Origin: Moniliella sp. 'wahieum'
Lineage: Eukaryota; Basidiomycota; Moniliellomycetes; Moniliellales; Moniliellaceae
Assembly (NCBI GenBank): GCA_003971905.1
Contig: RSEE01000095.1
Coordinates: 62,001-126,000 of the forward strand
Direction of reading: 5' to 3'
Length of the DNA stretch: 64,000 nucleotides
The notes below the pieces were generated by a model, which did not search any database, was not told the DNA's origin, and saw only the letters and a program-made list of their open reading frames with translations. Below are positions 1 through 10,336 of the stretch, piece by piece. Position numbers and translations under genes: made by a program. The number at the start of each line of letters is the position of its first letter. Position 1 is the first letter of the stretch.

Positions 1-600
1 TGTACCTCGGGAACGAGAATCATGCCCGGAACGCGGGTCTGTTGCAAGAGCTGGGGGTTACCTACATCCTTTCCGTGGGCGAGTCGCCGTTGTTGGCGAG
101 CGTACAAGAAGAAGGATTAGACGAGCGCTGTCTCAATCCGCACACCTTGGCTGGCGCATGGAGCTTAGGTCGTCTGACCGTGCGTGAAATCCAAGGTGTG
201 CCTGACGATGGGGTGGGGGAATTGCGATCGGTGTTAGCGCCAGCAGTGGAGTTTCTGACGGAAGCGCAACGGGCTGGCGGGTGCGTTCTGGTCCACTGTC
301 GAGCGGGTGTCAGCCGAAGCGCGACGATCGTGATGGCCTACCTGATGGCCCAGAATGGTTGGTCCCTCGAGCATGCCTATAGCCACACGCGACCCGGCGC
401 CTTGCCGTGCTCATCCAGCCCCCTTGCTGTTCTTTTGGGAACTGCAGAACTGGGAGGCCCATCTGGCCCAGACAAACCAACCCAGCAAGACCACCTGGCA
501 TAGCTTGGCAGCCAACATTGCCAAGGCAAAGTACGTTTGCATCCGATCTGAGGTTGTGGCATGGGTTAGGTTTGGATCACTAGTACTGACCCGACCGAAT
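1..600 (+). CDS. PPS1: Pps1-type dual-specificity protein phosphatase, C-terminal part (copy A, 5' cut by window start)
   Basis: The frame is open from base 3 (YLGNENHARN) and carries a dual-specificity phosphatase catalytic domain. The P-loop VHCRAGVSRSATIVMAYL lies at about 292-345 and has the nucleophilic Cys and the Arg. A probable general acid lies in the upstream VPDDGVGELR segment. After the P-loop the reading moves through two frames near 390 and 421: RRLAVLIQPP is read in one and LLFFWELQNWEAHLA in another. Together these form the C-terminal helix typical of the Pps1 family. Two one-base indels explain this; the second sits at a run of five C. The C-terminal end after about 560 is uncertain. 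Pps1 proteins remove phosphate from Tyr and Ser/Thr; the yeast protein acts around S phase. It is paralogous to the gene at 34362-37566 but keeps the catalytic Cys that the other lacks. Family call is firm; the end point is not. Confidence 0.8.
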
Positions 601-1237
601 TGTGGCCATGGCAAATTGAATCCCAAAGCGCTCGGTACGATAATAACTCACGTCTGCCTCCCCCTCTTCCCCCTCCTCCCCCTCTTCCCCCTCCTCCCCC
701 TCCCCCCCTCCTCCCTCCTCCCTCTCCTCCCTCTCCTCTCTCCTCCCTCTCCTCTCTCCTCCCTCTCCTCCCTCTCCTCCCTCTCCTCCCTCTCCCCTCT
801 CCTCCCTCTCCCTCTCCACCCAACCGCTCCCCGTGCACTTCTGAAAACCTCGCCGCCGCTGGCGGAGGCCCATATGTATGGGCTTGAGGCGCGAAAACCG
901 AGTTGCCAATCAACTCACTCTGCTCGTCTTCCTGTCCCGCCGCTTGCCTGTTGAACGTCATCGTATGCCATATATATAGATCTCCTGCGCTAAACCCTCC
1001 CCCCTGCTTTACTCGCTTGTTCATCGATCCTTCTCCAACCGGACCGCATGCATGTGCTCATGATTCCATCCCCCCCCCTGCCCCATTCACTGGTAGTACC
1101 CGTTGCCTTTGGAGGCTAGACCAAGGCGAGGCTCAGCAATCCCGACCGAGTAGGTACCGAGCTTGTCCTTGACTCCCGCTGCGACCGAGGAAGAAGGATG
1201 GGAATGATAATGAGAATGAAAGGCTGTACTCGTCTTG
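601..1237. other. Intergenic, between convergent genes
   Basis: No gene is seen. It separates the 3' ends of the phosphatase (+) and the tomosyn-like gene (-), and is dominated by the pyrimidine tract listed separately. The long open frames across the tract are low-complexity artefacts. Confidence 0.6.
655..825. repeat. Polypyrimidine CT-rich microsatellite
   Basis: About 170 bp of almost pure C and T on the + strand, built from CCTCCC and CCTCTC units that drift from CCCCTCTTCC to CTCCCTCTCC. Purines are nearly absent from one strand over the whole length. Confidence 0.9.
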
Positions 1238-2740
1238 TCACATGTCATCAGAGAGGGTCTTGAGTTGGTGGGAGAACTGTGCCGCCTGTCCTTCCAAGCT
1301 GGTCAAGCGTACCTCTAGAGAATCTAGGAAACTCCCGCGTTCCCGCACGTCATCGAGGTTGGACGCGATACGAGCCTTCGTTGTGGCCGTATCGTCGGCG
1401 GCAAGAGAAACGGACTCGTCTCAGCGGTCAAAGCGGCGGCGGTTAGACCTTAGGTGGGAGAAGCGCGTACCCACGACCCAACCTCGTGCATTGTGTAGGC
1501 CCAAGGGGACGTAGGGTGCAGACGAATTGGCTTGGTGATACGCTTGAGCGTGCGCTACCAGTACCCCCCGGTAGCATGGGGGCTCGCTGTGGCACGCAAC
1601 GTGCCGCTCCTGCTCCACTTGGGAGGAAGGGAGCGATTGGAACCGGCTAGGACGTTAGCCAGTTCAGCGTCTGGGGAGAGCAACGCAGGTGGCGTGGCCT
1701 TCCCCCCAACTTGTCAAAACCTGAGCTGCTTTGGTCGCCATGGCGCTCGAGTAGGCCGTCAGCCCGCTCCATGTCGGGGAAGATGTAAGTGGACTCTGGG
1801 CCGGCGGGCCGCAGTTCGTGCGCCACCACAGTCCAGAGGTGCACGTGGAGCGGACATAGTGTATCGATAGCATCCCCCCGCACATCGAAGGTGGTTGTCG
1901 CGACCAATGCGCTGGGGGCCATGCTGCCGTACGGGGCGACGCAACATGGGCCGTGCAAGGCGCTTACCACCAGCAATTTTGTCACCCTGGAGATGCGCTC
2001 AGCCCAGATAACTTGAGGGTGCTAGCTCCTCTGCCCATTCCGCCGGAAGAATGTGCATCGGGTAACGTCTTGAGTACAGTCTGTGGCTTCACATCACGCA
2101 AGACATCTCTGCTATCGTAGGCAATGAGGAGATGGTGAAGGTTTGTGGGTGTGGTCTTCATTTGCACCATGACGGGGATGTGTTGAGAAGGGGGGAATAC
2201 GGTACACCCCATCGACGGAGACGTCTCTTCTTCTATCAGAAATTGAGAATCGGGACGGGCTGACGCATAGCCGACTCTGATCATATGCATCGATCGTCCC
2301 GTCGCGTAGGCCCGGAAAGGTGGTCGTGCCTCGGGCTCAGTTCATGACGAGGACTTGGTTCCGGGCGGGATAGGCGCCGATGCGCTGAGGTTCTCGCAGC
2401 ACGAGGCGGGGGTCACGTGTCGGGTTCGAGAAGGCAATAGGGTGGGAAGCATCGCGCAGTCCGTCTGCCGCCATAGGGTCCGATTGGCTAGGTCAAGCAC
2501 ACTAAGATGTCCTTCTCGTCCAGCACGACCAACGAGGACGAGGCCGGCTTGAAAGCCAGGGGCTGCACCTTGAACGACGGATGAAGGGCAGCGAGGACAT
2601 GGACGGCGGCGGGGCGGGCTATGGTGGGGGAAGGCTGCTGGGGCCAATGTCTGGTCCCGAGGGCCCGCTTGGCTGGCCTCGGCCGCATGCGAGCAACAAT
2701 GAATCATGGATGTGGTGGTGGTGGTGGTGGCTCAGCAGCA
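1238..2740 (-). CDS. Tomosyn/Sro7-like WD-repeat protein with C-terminal R-SNARE motif, short and frame-broken
   Basis: The last 50 residues (minus strand, 1390 to 1240) read NLDDVRERGSFLDSLEVRL and then LTSLEGQAAQF. They align without gaps to a synaptobrevin SNARE helix, including the zero-layer Arg in RERG, but no membrane anchor follows; that is the pattern of tomosyn and related Lgl-family proteins. Upstream at about 2330-2100 the fragments LRDGTIDAYDQSRL, IPVMVQMKTTPTNLHHLL and LIAYDSRDV match the beta-propeller region of fungal Lgl/Sro7 proteins. These proteins regulate exocytic SNARE assembly at the plasma membrane. At least five frame changes are needed. The span of about 490 codons is roughly half the usual 1000, so an internal loss or a decayed copy is possible. 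The start near 2740 is a guess. It is divergent from the F-box gene across about 1 kb. Confidence 0.55.
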
Positions 2741-3813
2741 GCGACCCATGGCTTGATGTGGAGGGCTGACGTCATGGTGGGATGCACGCGCACTGGGCGT
2801 GACGCGTCACGCGTCACACGTCAGGAGAGCTACGCTCGATGACGTAACCGGAATGGCCACATTCAATATTCAATCCACTCGACAACCTCGTCTCAGCGAG
2901 GACTCGGTCGGCCTCTCGGCAGTCTCCAGCTGCCCCAACCCAACGCAAGTCCAGGCTGTGAGGAATATGGTGTCGCCCAGCCGCCCCTCCTCGTTCCTTC
3001 CCAGGCCTCCACTCTACCACAACGGGCAGAAAGGGGGAGGTTGCGGGACTGTATGGGCCAGCCATGGAGTATTCGTGTCGAATCAGTCGATTCAAATGCC
3101 GCTCGCGACATGGTGATCCTCCAGACCTTTCGCCTTTCCACGCTCCACGCTCTGCCCGCCCCACACACAGTGTCTGTGCATAGCATCACAGGGATTGGGG
3201 ATTGGCGATTGGCTCAGCAGCAGGGGCAGTGAGGCCAGTGAGGCCGAGGCGTGTGGCCCTGACCGAGTCCTGAGTCGGAGCTTAGAAGCTTGAGACGCCC
3301 CCCCACGCGGTCGCTTGGGTACCTCAGACGCCCCGCAGACGCCCCCTGGAAGTCTCGCCTGGTAAGATCCCAGCAGACTCGGATGCTCATCTGTGTTGGG
3401 CGCTGGGCCCAGCAAGTCACGTGGCCCGACCCACCGCCACCTGCCGCCGGTTGCCGTCTCCCCTGGCAGCTGGGCGGTGCCAGCACCAGACGCTGTCTCA
3501 GTGCTCTGCCCCGCGCCAGGCAGGGGGGCAGTCTCTGGCCTCGCCCCATCTGGGCTGCAGTAATTCTCGTAATTCTCGTAATTACCCAGGAACCGCTGAT
3601 GTGCTTCGGCCAGGGGGCGCACAAGGGCACACAGCGGCGTTAACCCCGCTCTTCCACTGCCTCTTCGGCCAGCGTCAACCTTCAAAACGCCCACCGCAGC
3701 CATCTCCTTGCCATCGCTCCTGCACCCGCTGCCACCACCAATCATCACCCCCATCGCCATCCCGATCCCTTCCTCCTCTCGTCTCATTCCGTATTACCCT
3801 GCCCCCACCCTCC
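2741..3813. promoter_or_regulatory. Divergent intergenic region (probable bidirectional promoter)
   Basis: It lies between the tomosyn-like gene (-) and the F-box gene (+). A CGCGTCACGCGTCAC micro-repeat sits at 2800-2820 and AATTCTCGT is repeated at 3561-3583. The last 150 bases before the F-box ATG are C/T-rich, as is common upstream of fungal start codons. No convincing gene is seen. Confidence 0.45.
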
Positions 3814-6625
3814 ATGCCAGACCAATCCCTGTCGCTTGGCTTGCTCCCCCACGAACTCAAAGTGCATGTGGCCCGGATGGTGTACCTGTTGGGGCAGCCG
3901 GCATCCGTGGCCGACACATTGCACCAGTTCCCCTATCCCCAGTCCTCGGCCGGAGCGACGTGGGCAGAGACCCAGCCCATGAAGAGCAAAGTGGCCCGGC
4001 ACACACTCTGGACCTTAGGCCTGGTGAGCAAGGCATGGAACGCTGCTTCCCGCCCCTTCCTCTTTCGCGAGGTACACATCGGGTGGCCGTTCAGCTTCAT
4101 CCTTCTGCTCCGCACTCTGGGCGCGAGTCATCTCCTGGTAGCTGCCTATGATACCCTGGGAGAAGCCAAGACGGTCAATATGGACCCCACCGATCCTGCC
4201 TCCTTCCCACGCATGGTCGCTGCTGCCGGTTTTGCCCAGGCCACGGGGCACCGCATGGTGGTTGCTCTCCCGGATAAAGGCAAGGCCCCAACGACCACCC
4301 ACCCTCACGGCTTGCCTGTCCCATTTGATGACACAGCCGCCTCCTCACCTGCGCCATTCCCTGTTCGGGGCCGCTTGCTTCCGGACGATGAGGCGAGCTA
4401 GAACTCATTTGGGACGAACTATTGTCCTCCGAGGTGACTGAGACCGAGACGGACTTGACAGACGAGTCGGACAACACGCTGCGCCACGAACCAAGCCGAA
4501 ACGTTATGTGGTTGCGCTCAAGCAAGATGGATCGTTGCGGCAATGTACGCCATTCTTTCTATTCTGGGTGTTGAGTTTTCGCATATGCTAACCTGCCAAA
4601 ACAAAAGTGCATCGCTATGTACGCCTCTTGGACTTCTCCACCTTCCATACTCAAGGTCTCAAACGGACTGTGGGACAAGGTGTGGTCGCGCGCTTCGTGA
4701 CCCCTTCACGTCTTCTGGCCTTGATCACCGCGGTGCGAGAGAACCTTACCTCTTTTGCGGCGTGTGAGACGATGGACTCGGCATTGACGTTGCCCGTGTT
4801 GGAAGCACTCTTGCTCCGACCCGATGACAAAGAGGCTTCTTGGCCGTCGGAGTTGTCCCCTCCCCGCACCAGTCTGTCTCCGACGGGCCAAGAACTGAGC
4901 CGGAGTCGAAGTCGAGGGCGCACGTTTCAGCGTCGGCCAGCATCGTTGCGAGGCGTCTCGCTCGAGTCGGTCCAACGGAGACGGAGTACCTCCCTCTCGA
5001 TCCGGGCCAACCTACAAGATCCCGACGCGCCACTAGGAAAGAAGCAGCTCGAAGCACTTGACTTGTGCGGGTGTGTGAGCAGCGTGTTCCAAGCTGCCCT
5101 GATGGAATTTGTTGAGCGACACCTCACTCGCCGGACTGAGGAGCCGTTTCCTCCCCCTCTGCTCGAACGTCGTGGACGCACGCTCACGCGCACGCACCTT
5201 GTTCCGCTCCCCGATGCCGTCACGGAGGAGTCAGGGGAAGAGTCGGAAGTGTGGACGTATGGTCCAAGGCCACTGACTCGCAGCTCCACCTACACGCCCC
5301 CCCAACCTCTCGACGTCCAGGCCATGCTGCAAGGTCCTCGTGCAGCATCGATGACGGACCAGTGGCGGTCCCGCTCCATGTCCACCTCCCGTCCTCGGCC
5401 ACGGCGAAGAGCTCGTTCACACTCTTCCAGTCAGGCACGGGAAGATACTACCGTGCAGATTCCCAGTGTGCAACGACTTGGGCTTAGCGGTGTTCGTGCG
5501 CCGACCGAGTGCCTGCACACATTTATCCTTGCCTTCCCCCGACTTACCCACTTGGACTTAAGTGGGACCCTGGTAACCGACAATCTGCTGGCGTCCCTTG
5601 CGGTGGGACCGTTGGTTCTTACCGCTCTCAGTTTGGCCGAGTGCAAACTGCTCTCCTCACGGGCCATCACCGACCTTGTCCTCTCGCCCGTGTGTGCTTC
5701 ACTTACCCAACTCAGTCTCCGACGTACCACCGACGGCCCGGCCTTGACCCGAGACGATGCGCAGCAACTCTTCTCAGCCCCCTTTCTTCGGGCGCTGTGG
5801 AATATTTGGACCTAGGTGGGTGCGGGCTGGACGATGACCTGCTGGAGCTGTTACCGGCCCAAGCGCACTTACTTGACCTTGGTCTGAGCTACAACCCGCA
5901 CCTGTCTCTCACCTCGATTGCCAATTGGGTCCTGAGCCGAGCGAGGGGGGTGGAAGTTCTAGATTTGGCCTACTCGTGTGACCAGGCGGCGCAGGGGCTG
6001 GTGACTGCGAACAAACTGTACACCATGCTCCTCGGTCCGCTCGGGGAGGCCAAGCCGCTCAGTTTGGCAGACCAACTAGCCTACCTAGACCGTCCGGACC
6101 TAGTGCCCCCGCAAGAAGCAGCAAGTAACCTCCTCGCCGTGGAACTTTCGCCTGCTGTGCTCCACACGGTAGGTGCGGGCATCAGTTCTTGGCGTGCGGT
6201 CCGTGGGGCCGGCCGACGCGGATGGGTGGTGGACACACGGGCGAAACGGGTGGAACAAACTAGGAAGAACGGCGAGACGGACGAGACGGACGCATCCATG
6301 AGGGCTCGAGCTATTCCTGAGTCCAACTCACCGTGTGCAACGACGATGCCTTCCCAGGACGAATGGGACTTGGTTCTCACCCGTCCTCCCTCACCTATCC
6401 CTTCCGCTGTACCCGTTTCATCTGTGGCCCCGGAGCAGGAACCGGGGGTGCGTGTACTTCGTTCGGAACCTAGTGCTCACACCACACCTTCAAGCGCTGG
6501 CGGACAATGACTTTAACCCTGCCTCGGTCGGATGGCACTCTCATAAGATGGCCATCGTTCAGCCGGGCGCCTTTCTTGGGAGAGAAGAGGGCGCGTATGC
6601 CCATGTTGCCTTTGCCCGTTCCTAA
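3814..6625 (+). CDS. F-box / leucine-rich-repeat protein
   Basis: The protein starts MPDQSLSLGLLPHELKVHVA, an F-box-like opening (LP-E-). WTLGLVSKAWNAASRPFLFR follows, the usual second half of a fungal F-box. Leucine-rich-repeat segments come later: KQLEALDLCG at about 5045, PRLTHLDLSGTLVTDNLLAS at about 5540, LTALSLAECKLLSS at about 5620, VEYLDLGGCGLDDDLLEL at about 5800 and VEVLDLAYS at about 5950. It probably acts as a substrate adaptor of an SCF ubiquitin ligase; the substrate is unknown. One intron lies at 4545-4607, with GCTAAC branch site; exon 1 ends GSLRQ and joins LHRYVRLLDF. Frame changes by one base occur near 4395, 4475, 5780 (run of C) and 6445 (run of G). The C-terminus is GWHSHKMAIVQPGAFLGREE and ends at a TAA. 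The 4890-5440 stretch is Ser/Arg-rich and probably disordered. Confidence 0.75.
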
Positions 6626-7160
6626 CCGCCCTGGCTTCGTCCAACAAAAGGCGGTTGCAAAGTGCTTAAAGATATTATATTTGAGTGGGTGTGGCAGGCA
6701 GTGTTGTGTACCACACATGTATTTACGTGGTGGCTCCCAAATCCCTGTATTCATTTTCTCTCGTGAACGCGTAAGCCGACATCAGTTCCATTCAAAGGGG
6801 AAACGCTAGACTGCTTGATGGTCTCCCATGCATGTCGATTTGTCCGGCGTTGCTTCTGTTGCTTCGCTCGGGCAGGAAGAACTAAGAAGGAATCAGGGCA
6901 AAATGGGTCTGGCTGCGGATAGCGGTGGCACCCCACATCTTTACACCTCGCTCAAACGACCAAACACTGCAGGTTAGCGATCCTTGCCAGATAAAATGGC
7001 TATTCAGTCCTTCGTGTCATCGTCATCCACTGAGGAATGAATGGATGAAGAGTTACTTTTTGGCGTTTAGTGTACAAGTCCTTTTCGCCTCTGGCTCTCA
7101 GGCCGCGGCTGAGGTGACTTGTACCGCGGTCAGTACGCAGTATATACGCAGTACGCAGTA
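6626..7160. other. Intergenic
   Basis: 3' flank of the F-box gene up to the solo LTR. No gene is seen. The last 20 bases repeat the string ACGCAGTA just before the LTR insertion site. Confidence 0.5.
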
Positions 7161-8024
7161 TGTCACGGGCTGCGGCGGACACGAGATGGTCCGACCGAAG
7201 CTGAGGCCCGTCTGCTCCGCACAGGCCCAGTAGAGCGTGCTCCGCAGGCCAACCGATTGTGATGGTTGGCTAAATTAAGTATCGTGGCCGAAGGGCCATG
7301 CTCAGCGCGACAACAGTCGCCTCCCGCCCAAGTCCACGTCAGCCGGCCTAAATAAGGCCACCGAGCTTCCAATGCCGTGGCGGCGTCTGCCGCCTCGTTC
7401 CCGTTTCCTTTTCCTTTCTCGGTCGCGCCTGCGGCGACCAACCCGCTTTTGACATGTCTTCCTTTCTACACCCCCTCTTGTATCCGTTTCCCTTTTGATC
7501 CTGCCTGTACCCCTGGTTGATGGGGATCTTTTCCCCCCCTTCCATTCTCGTCCTTCTCGTCCTTCTCGTCCTTCTCGTCCTTTCTCGTCATCCTCTCGCC
7601 TTCCCGTCTATCCTGTCCGGCTCCTGCCCGTTTCCAGCCAATTTATCCAGTACAGGCAGCTTCTCTTGTTAGCGTCCGACTTCTCCTCCGACCTCGTCCT
7701 CCAGCCCTTCGTCAGTCCAATCGCGCGAGCCCTCCTCTGGTCGCGGCGATTCCCAGTCTCTGTTGAGGCAGTGTTTGTCCGCCTCTGCCTCCTCCCGTCC
7801 CTAAGTCCCGGAGGCTTCAGACACGTTACTACGGCCCAAGCCGGTGCAGACGCAGCCTTGCCACACGTGCAGCCCCCCACCAAAGGCCTCTCCTCGTCCC
7901 TAGCTCCGCTCGGACGCACCAACCAGCCTAAGCCCGAAACTACCGTGAGTCGACCTACCGTCGCCTAAGAGATTGTACCCCAAAACCCCCAGGGCGGGCC
8001 CCCTGGCGGCGCCCGCCCGTGACA
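7161..8024 (+). mobile_element. Solo LTR (copy 1), probably Ty3/Gypsy-type
   Basis: An 864-bp element begins TGTCACGGGC and ends GCCCGTGACA, a perfect 10-bp terminal inverted repeat bounded by TG...CA. It is flanked by the direct repeat CAGTA (7156-7160 and 8025-8029), a 5-bp target-site duplication. No primer-binding site, gag or pol follows, so this is a solo LTR left by LTR-LTR recombination. A second copy lies inverted at 48683-49510; the two are nearly identical over the 3' 200 bases. A tandem 9-bp unit CCTTCTCGT occurs at about 7550-7585 in this copy only. Ty3/Gypsy is suggested by the TGTCAC start and the 5-bp duplication, not proved. Open frames inside it are not genes. Confidence 0.88.
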
Positions 8025-8402
8025 CAGTACTCGGTTATAGTATGTGTGGCGAACGAAGACGCGACGGGGCGGTACGCCTGGTTCCGGCGCAGCAAATAGT
8101 AGGGACCCAGAAACGAAAACCGAATACACCCTCAGTACTCAGTAGGATTGATGCAATGGATGGCATAACTAATGCCCGCGACAGTAATCAGTAACTAGTA
8201 CTGTTGTGACCCGTGAAACCCGCGCTAACCTGCTAACCGGTTAGAACCCGACCCAGCTCGGAACCAGTATCCACCAATGTGATTCCTGTGATTGATGCGG
8301 ACGGTGGGCATGCAGAACTTTCAGAACCGCGAGCGACCCCTGAAAATCCAGAACAGAAGACGGGGTGCGCCAAAAATGGAGTGGCAAGCTGCTTCAGCCT
8401 TC

Positions 8403-8430
8403 AGCTTCAAGCTTCAAGCTTCAAGCTTCA
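8403..8430. repeat. Tandem heptamer AGCTTCA x4
   Basis: Four exact AGCTTCA units (complement TGAAGCT). This is the AGCT member of the TGA + 4-bp palindrome family. Confidence 0.95.
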
Positions 8431-9860
8431 AAAGCTTCTTGTAGCTTCCACTTGACGCTGACGATGACGACGGTGACTGATGTGACGGAAAGTGACATTG
8501 ACAGGTGACAAAGAGGCAGGTGACCCGGTGACAAGTTTCAATGTGACCGAGACCAGTGACCGGTGACACTTGACGCGCTCGACGCGTGACGGTCGAACCA
8601 TTTCAGGTGCGCGCATTTGTACACGATGATCGATGAACTGCGCTACGGAAGAAGGCTGTGGATATGCGCCCTGTCCCCCCGTCTTCCTTCCCTTGGTCAT
8701 ATACACTTCGTGTATACGTTCACAATCGATCAACGTTCACGATCACGTACATTCAACACGTTCAACGGTCAACGTGGTCAAGGTCAACGTGGTCAGCCAT
8801 CTCCACCGACCACCATCGACACATCAATTGCTGCTGACCCCTGACGGAGGTATCGATATACTCTTAGATCTTAACCTCTGTTGTGACGCATATGTGTGTA
8901 CTGATCGACTCTCTATCTCAAAATGCGTCGTGTAGTTTCCCATCGGTCACTAAGATCTTCAACGTTCACTCTGGCGAGATGATAGCAAAAAAAATCACGG
9001 TGGTGAAGAGGTTGCGGTATGTCTTCTCTATAGCTCAGTAAAGAGAAGAAGGGACAAGTGCGTTGCATACGAGGAGAGACGCTGTGAAGACGGGTACCAA
9101 AAAGACAATAAGGACCCCAAAAGAAAAACGACCGAACGAGAGAGAGAATGACGGACACAAGTGTGATGGACACAAAAAAAAACAGAGCAGAAGACCAAAC
9201 CAAGCTGGATACGCTTCGACACTGCGAGAGAGTGCGGAGGACCGAATCCTGAGCTACCGTGATGAAAGCTGAGACCTGAGAGATATTATGACGATGATGT
9301 GAGAGGGAAAGACGGTTTTTTGGAGGATGAGAGGATATATCGTTTTTGATAGTCCCTTCCATGGCTATCGACGCTCAACTCTTGAAGAATAACGCGTAAC
9401 GGGAGAGGTACAGCGCGTCTACCCACCTTAACGCTTAAAACGGTCTTATGCCTTACGCGTTTTACTCTTTAAACCTTACCTTATACCGTGATGGTACAGA
9501 CTGGCATGCAAGATCCAAAACATGCTACCGGAGGGATGTACCGCGCGCATTACCCTTCAACATATATCCATGGATATACGGACGCGCGGACGAATCTGTG
9601 TCCAATGCGAGCCATTGGGGCAACTAGTTTTACTTCAGGTACTGATGCGCGCATGGAGGGTACCCGGGTAAAAAGGTTTTGATCGTCGACTCGATCGGCG
9701 CTAGGTCTTAGATCCCTTAGGAGACTTATACGCACCCCGACAGACTCCGGTGTTTTCTTCGGGGCCTACCCTGTCGTTGGGGTTTGTTTGCCTTGCAGCT
9801 AGGCGATGGTGACAGTAGGTGACCAACACAGGAGAGCAAGTGACTGAAAGGTAGTGCTTG

Positions 9861-9951
9861 TGAGGCCTGAGGCCAATGATTGAGACCTGTGAGGTGTGTG
9901 AGGAGGCCTGTGGCCTGTAGCCTGAGGGGCCTGAAGCCCTGAGGCCTGACA
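9861..9951. repeat. Cluster of TGAGGCC units
   Basis: TGAGGCC and close variants recur (TGAGGCCTGAGGCC at 9861 and 9937), giving the GGCC member of the TGA + palindrome family. Confidence 0.8.
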
Positions 9952-10304
9952 CGCTGAGTCGACGGGCACACAAAACAAATGGAGGGATAGGATAGTTTGT
10001 TTGTTTGTTAAAAGGTGCCAGCGCCATCGTCTTCATGCTTGTGTGGTGTGCATTTTATGCCAGCGATGATGTCAGCAATGTGAGCGTCGTGAGCGAGGAT
10101 GAGGGTGCGCCCCTGACGCGCGTGACGGAGATGTGCCAGCCCTGTGAGTACTCAACTGAGTACAGTACTGAGTGCCTCGGGCTGAGTAGGGGGGGAGGGC
10201 GAGGGCTATTCAAGCGCAACGTCCAAGTCCGACATATTAAGGGATACAAACACTGCTTTGAACTGACCCTCTGATGAGTCTCTTCCGCGCCGAGCGCTCA
10301 GCAT

Positions 10305-10336
10305 GTGAGCTGTGAGCTGTGAGCTGTGAGCGCTGA
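10305..10336. repeat. Tandem heptamer GTGAGCT x4
   Basis: GTGAGCT is repeated four times and ends in GTGAGCGCTGAGC. Each unit has an AGCT palindrome with a GTG spacer. Confidence 0.9.

Noticed and set aside
566..1024. Open frames rich in Gly/Arg/Glu or Pro/Leu over the CT tract
   Set aside because: They are translations of the polypyrimidine microsatellite in several frames.
7141..7160. ACGCAGTA direct repeats before LTR copy 1 as part of the element
   Set aside because: The TG...CA boundaries and the CAGTA duplication place them outside the LTR; they are pre-existing repeats at the target.
7495..7968. 157-codon + frame and matching minus frames
   Set aside because: They lie wholly inside the solo LTR and a similar frame occurs in the second LTR; no gag or pol motifs.
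8913..9362. Minus-strand frame with a hydrophobic middle part
   Set aside because: The hydrophobic stretch comes from an A-rich run on the + strand. There is no signal peptide, no domain and no neighbour support.
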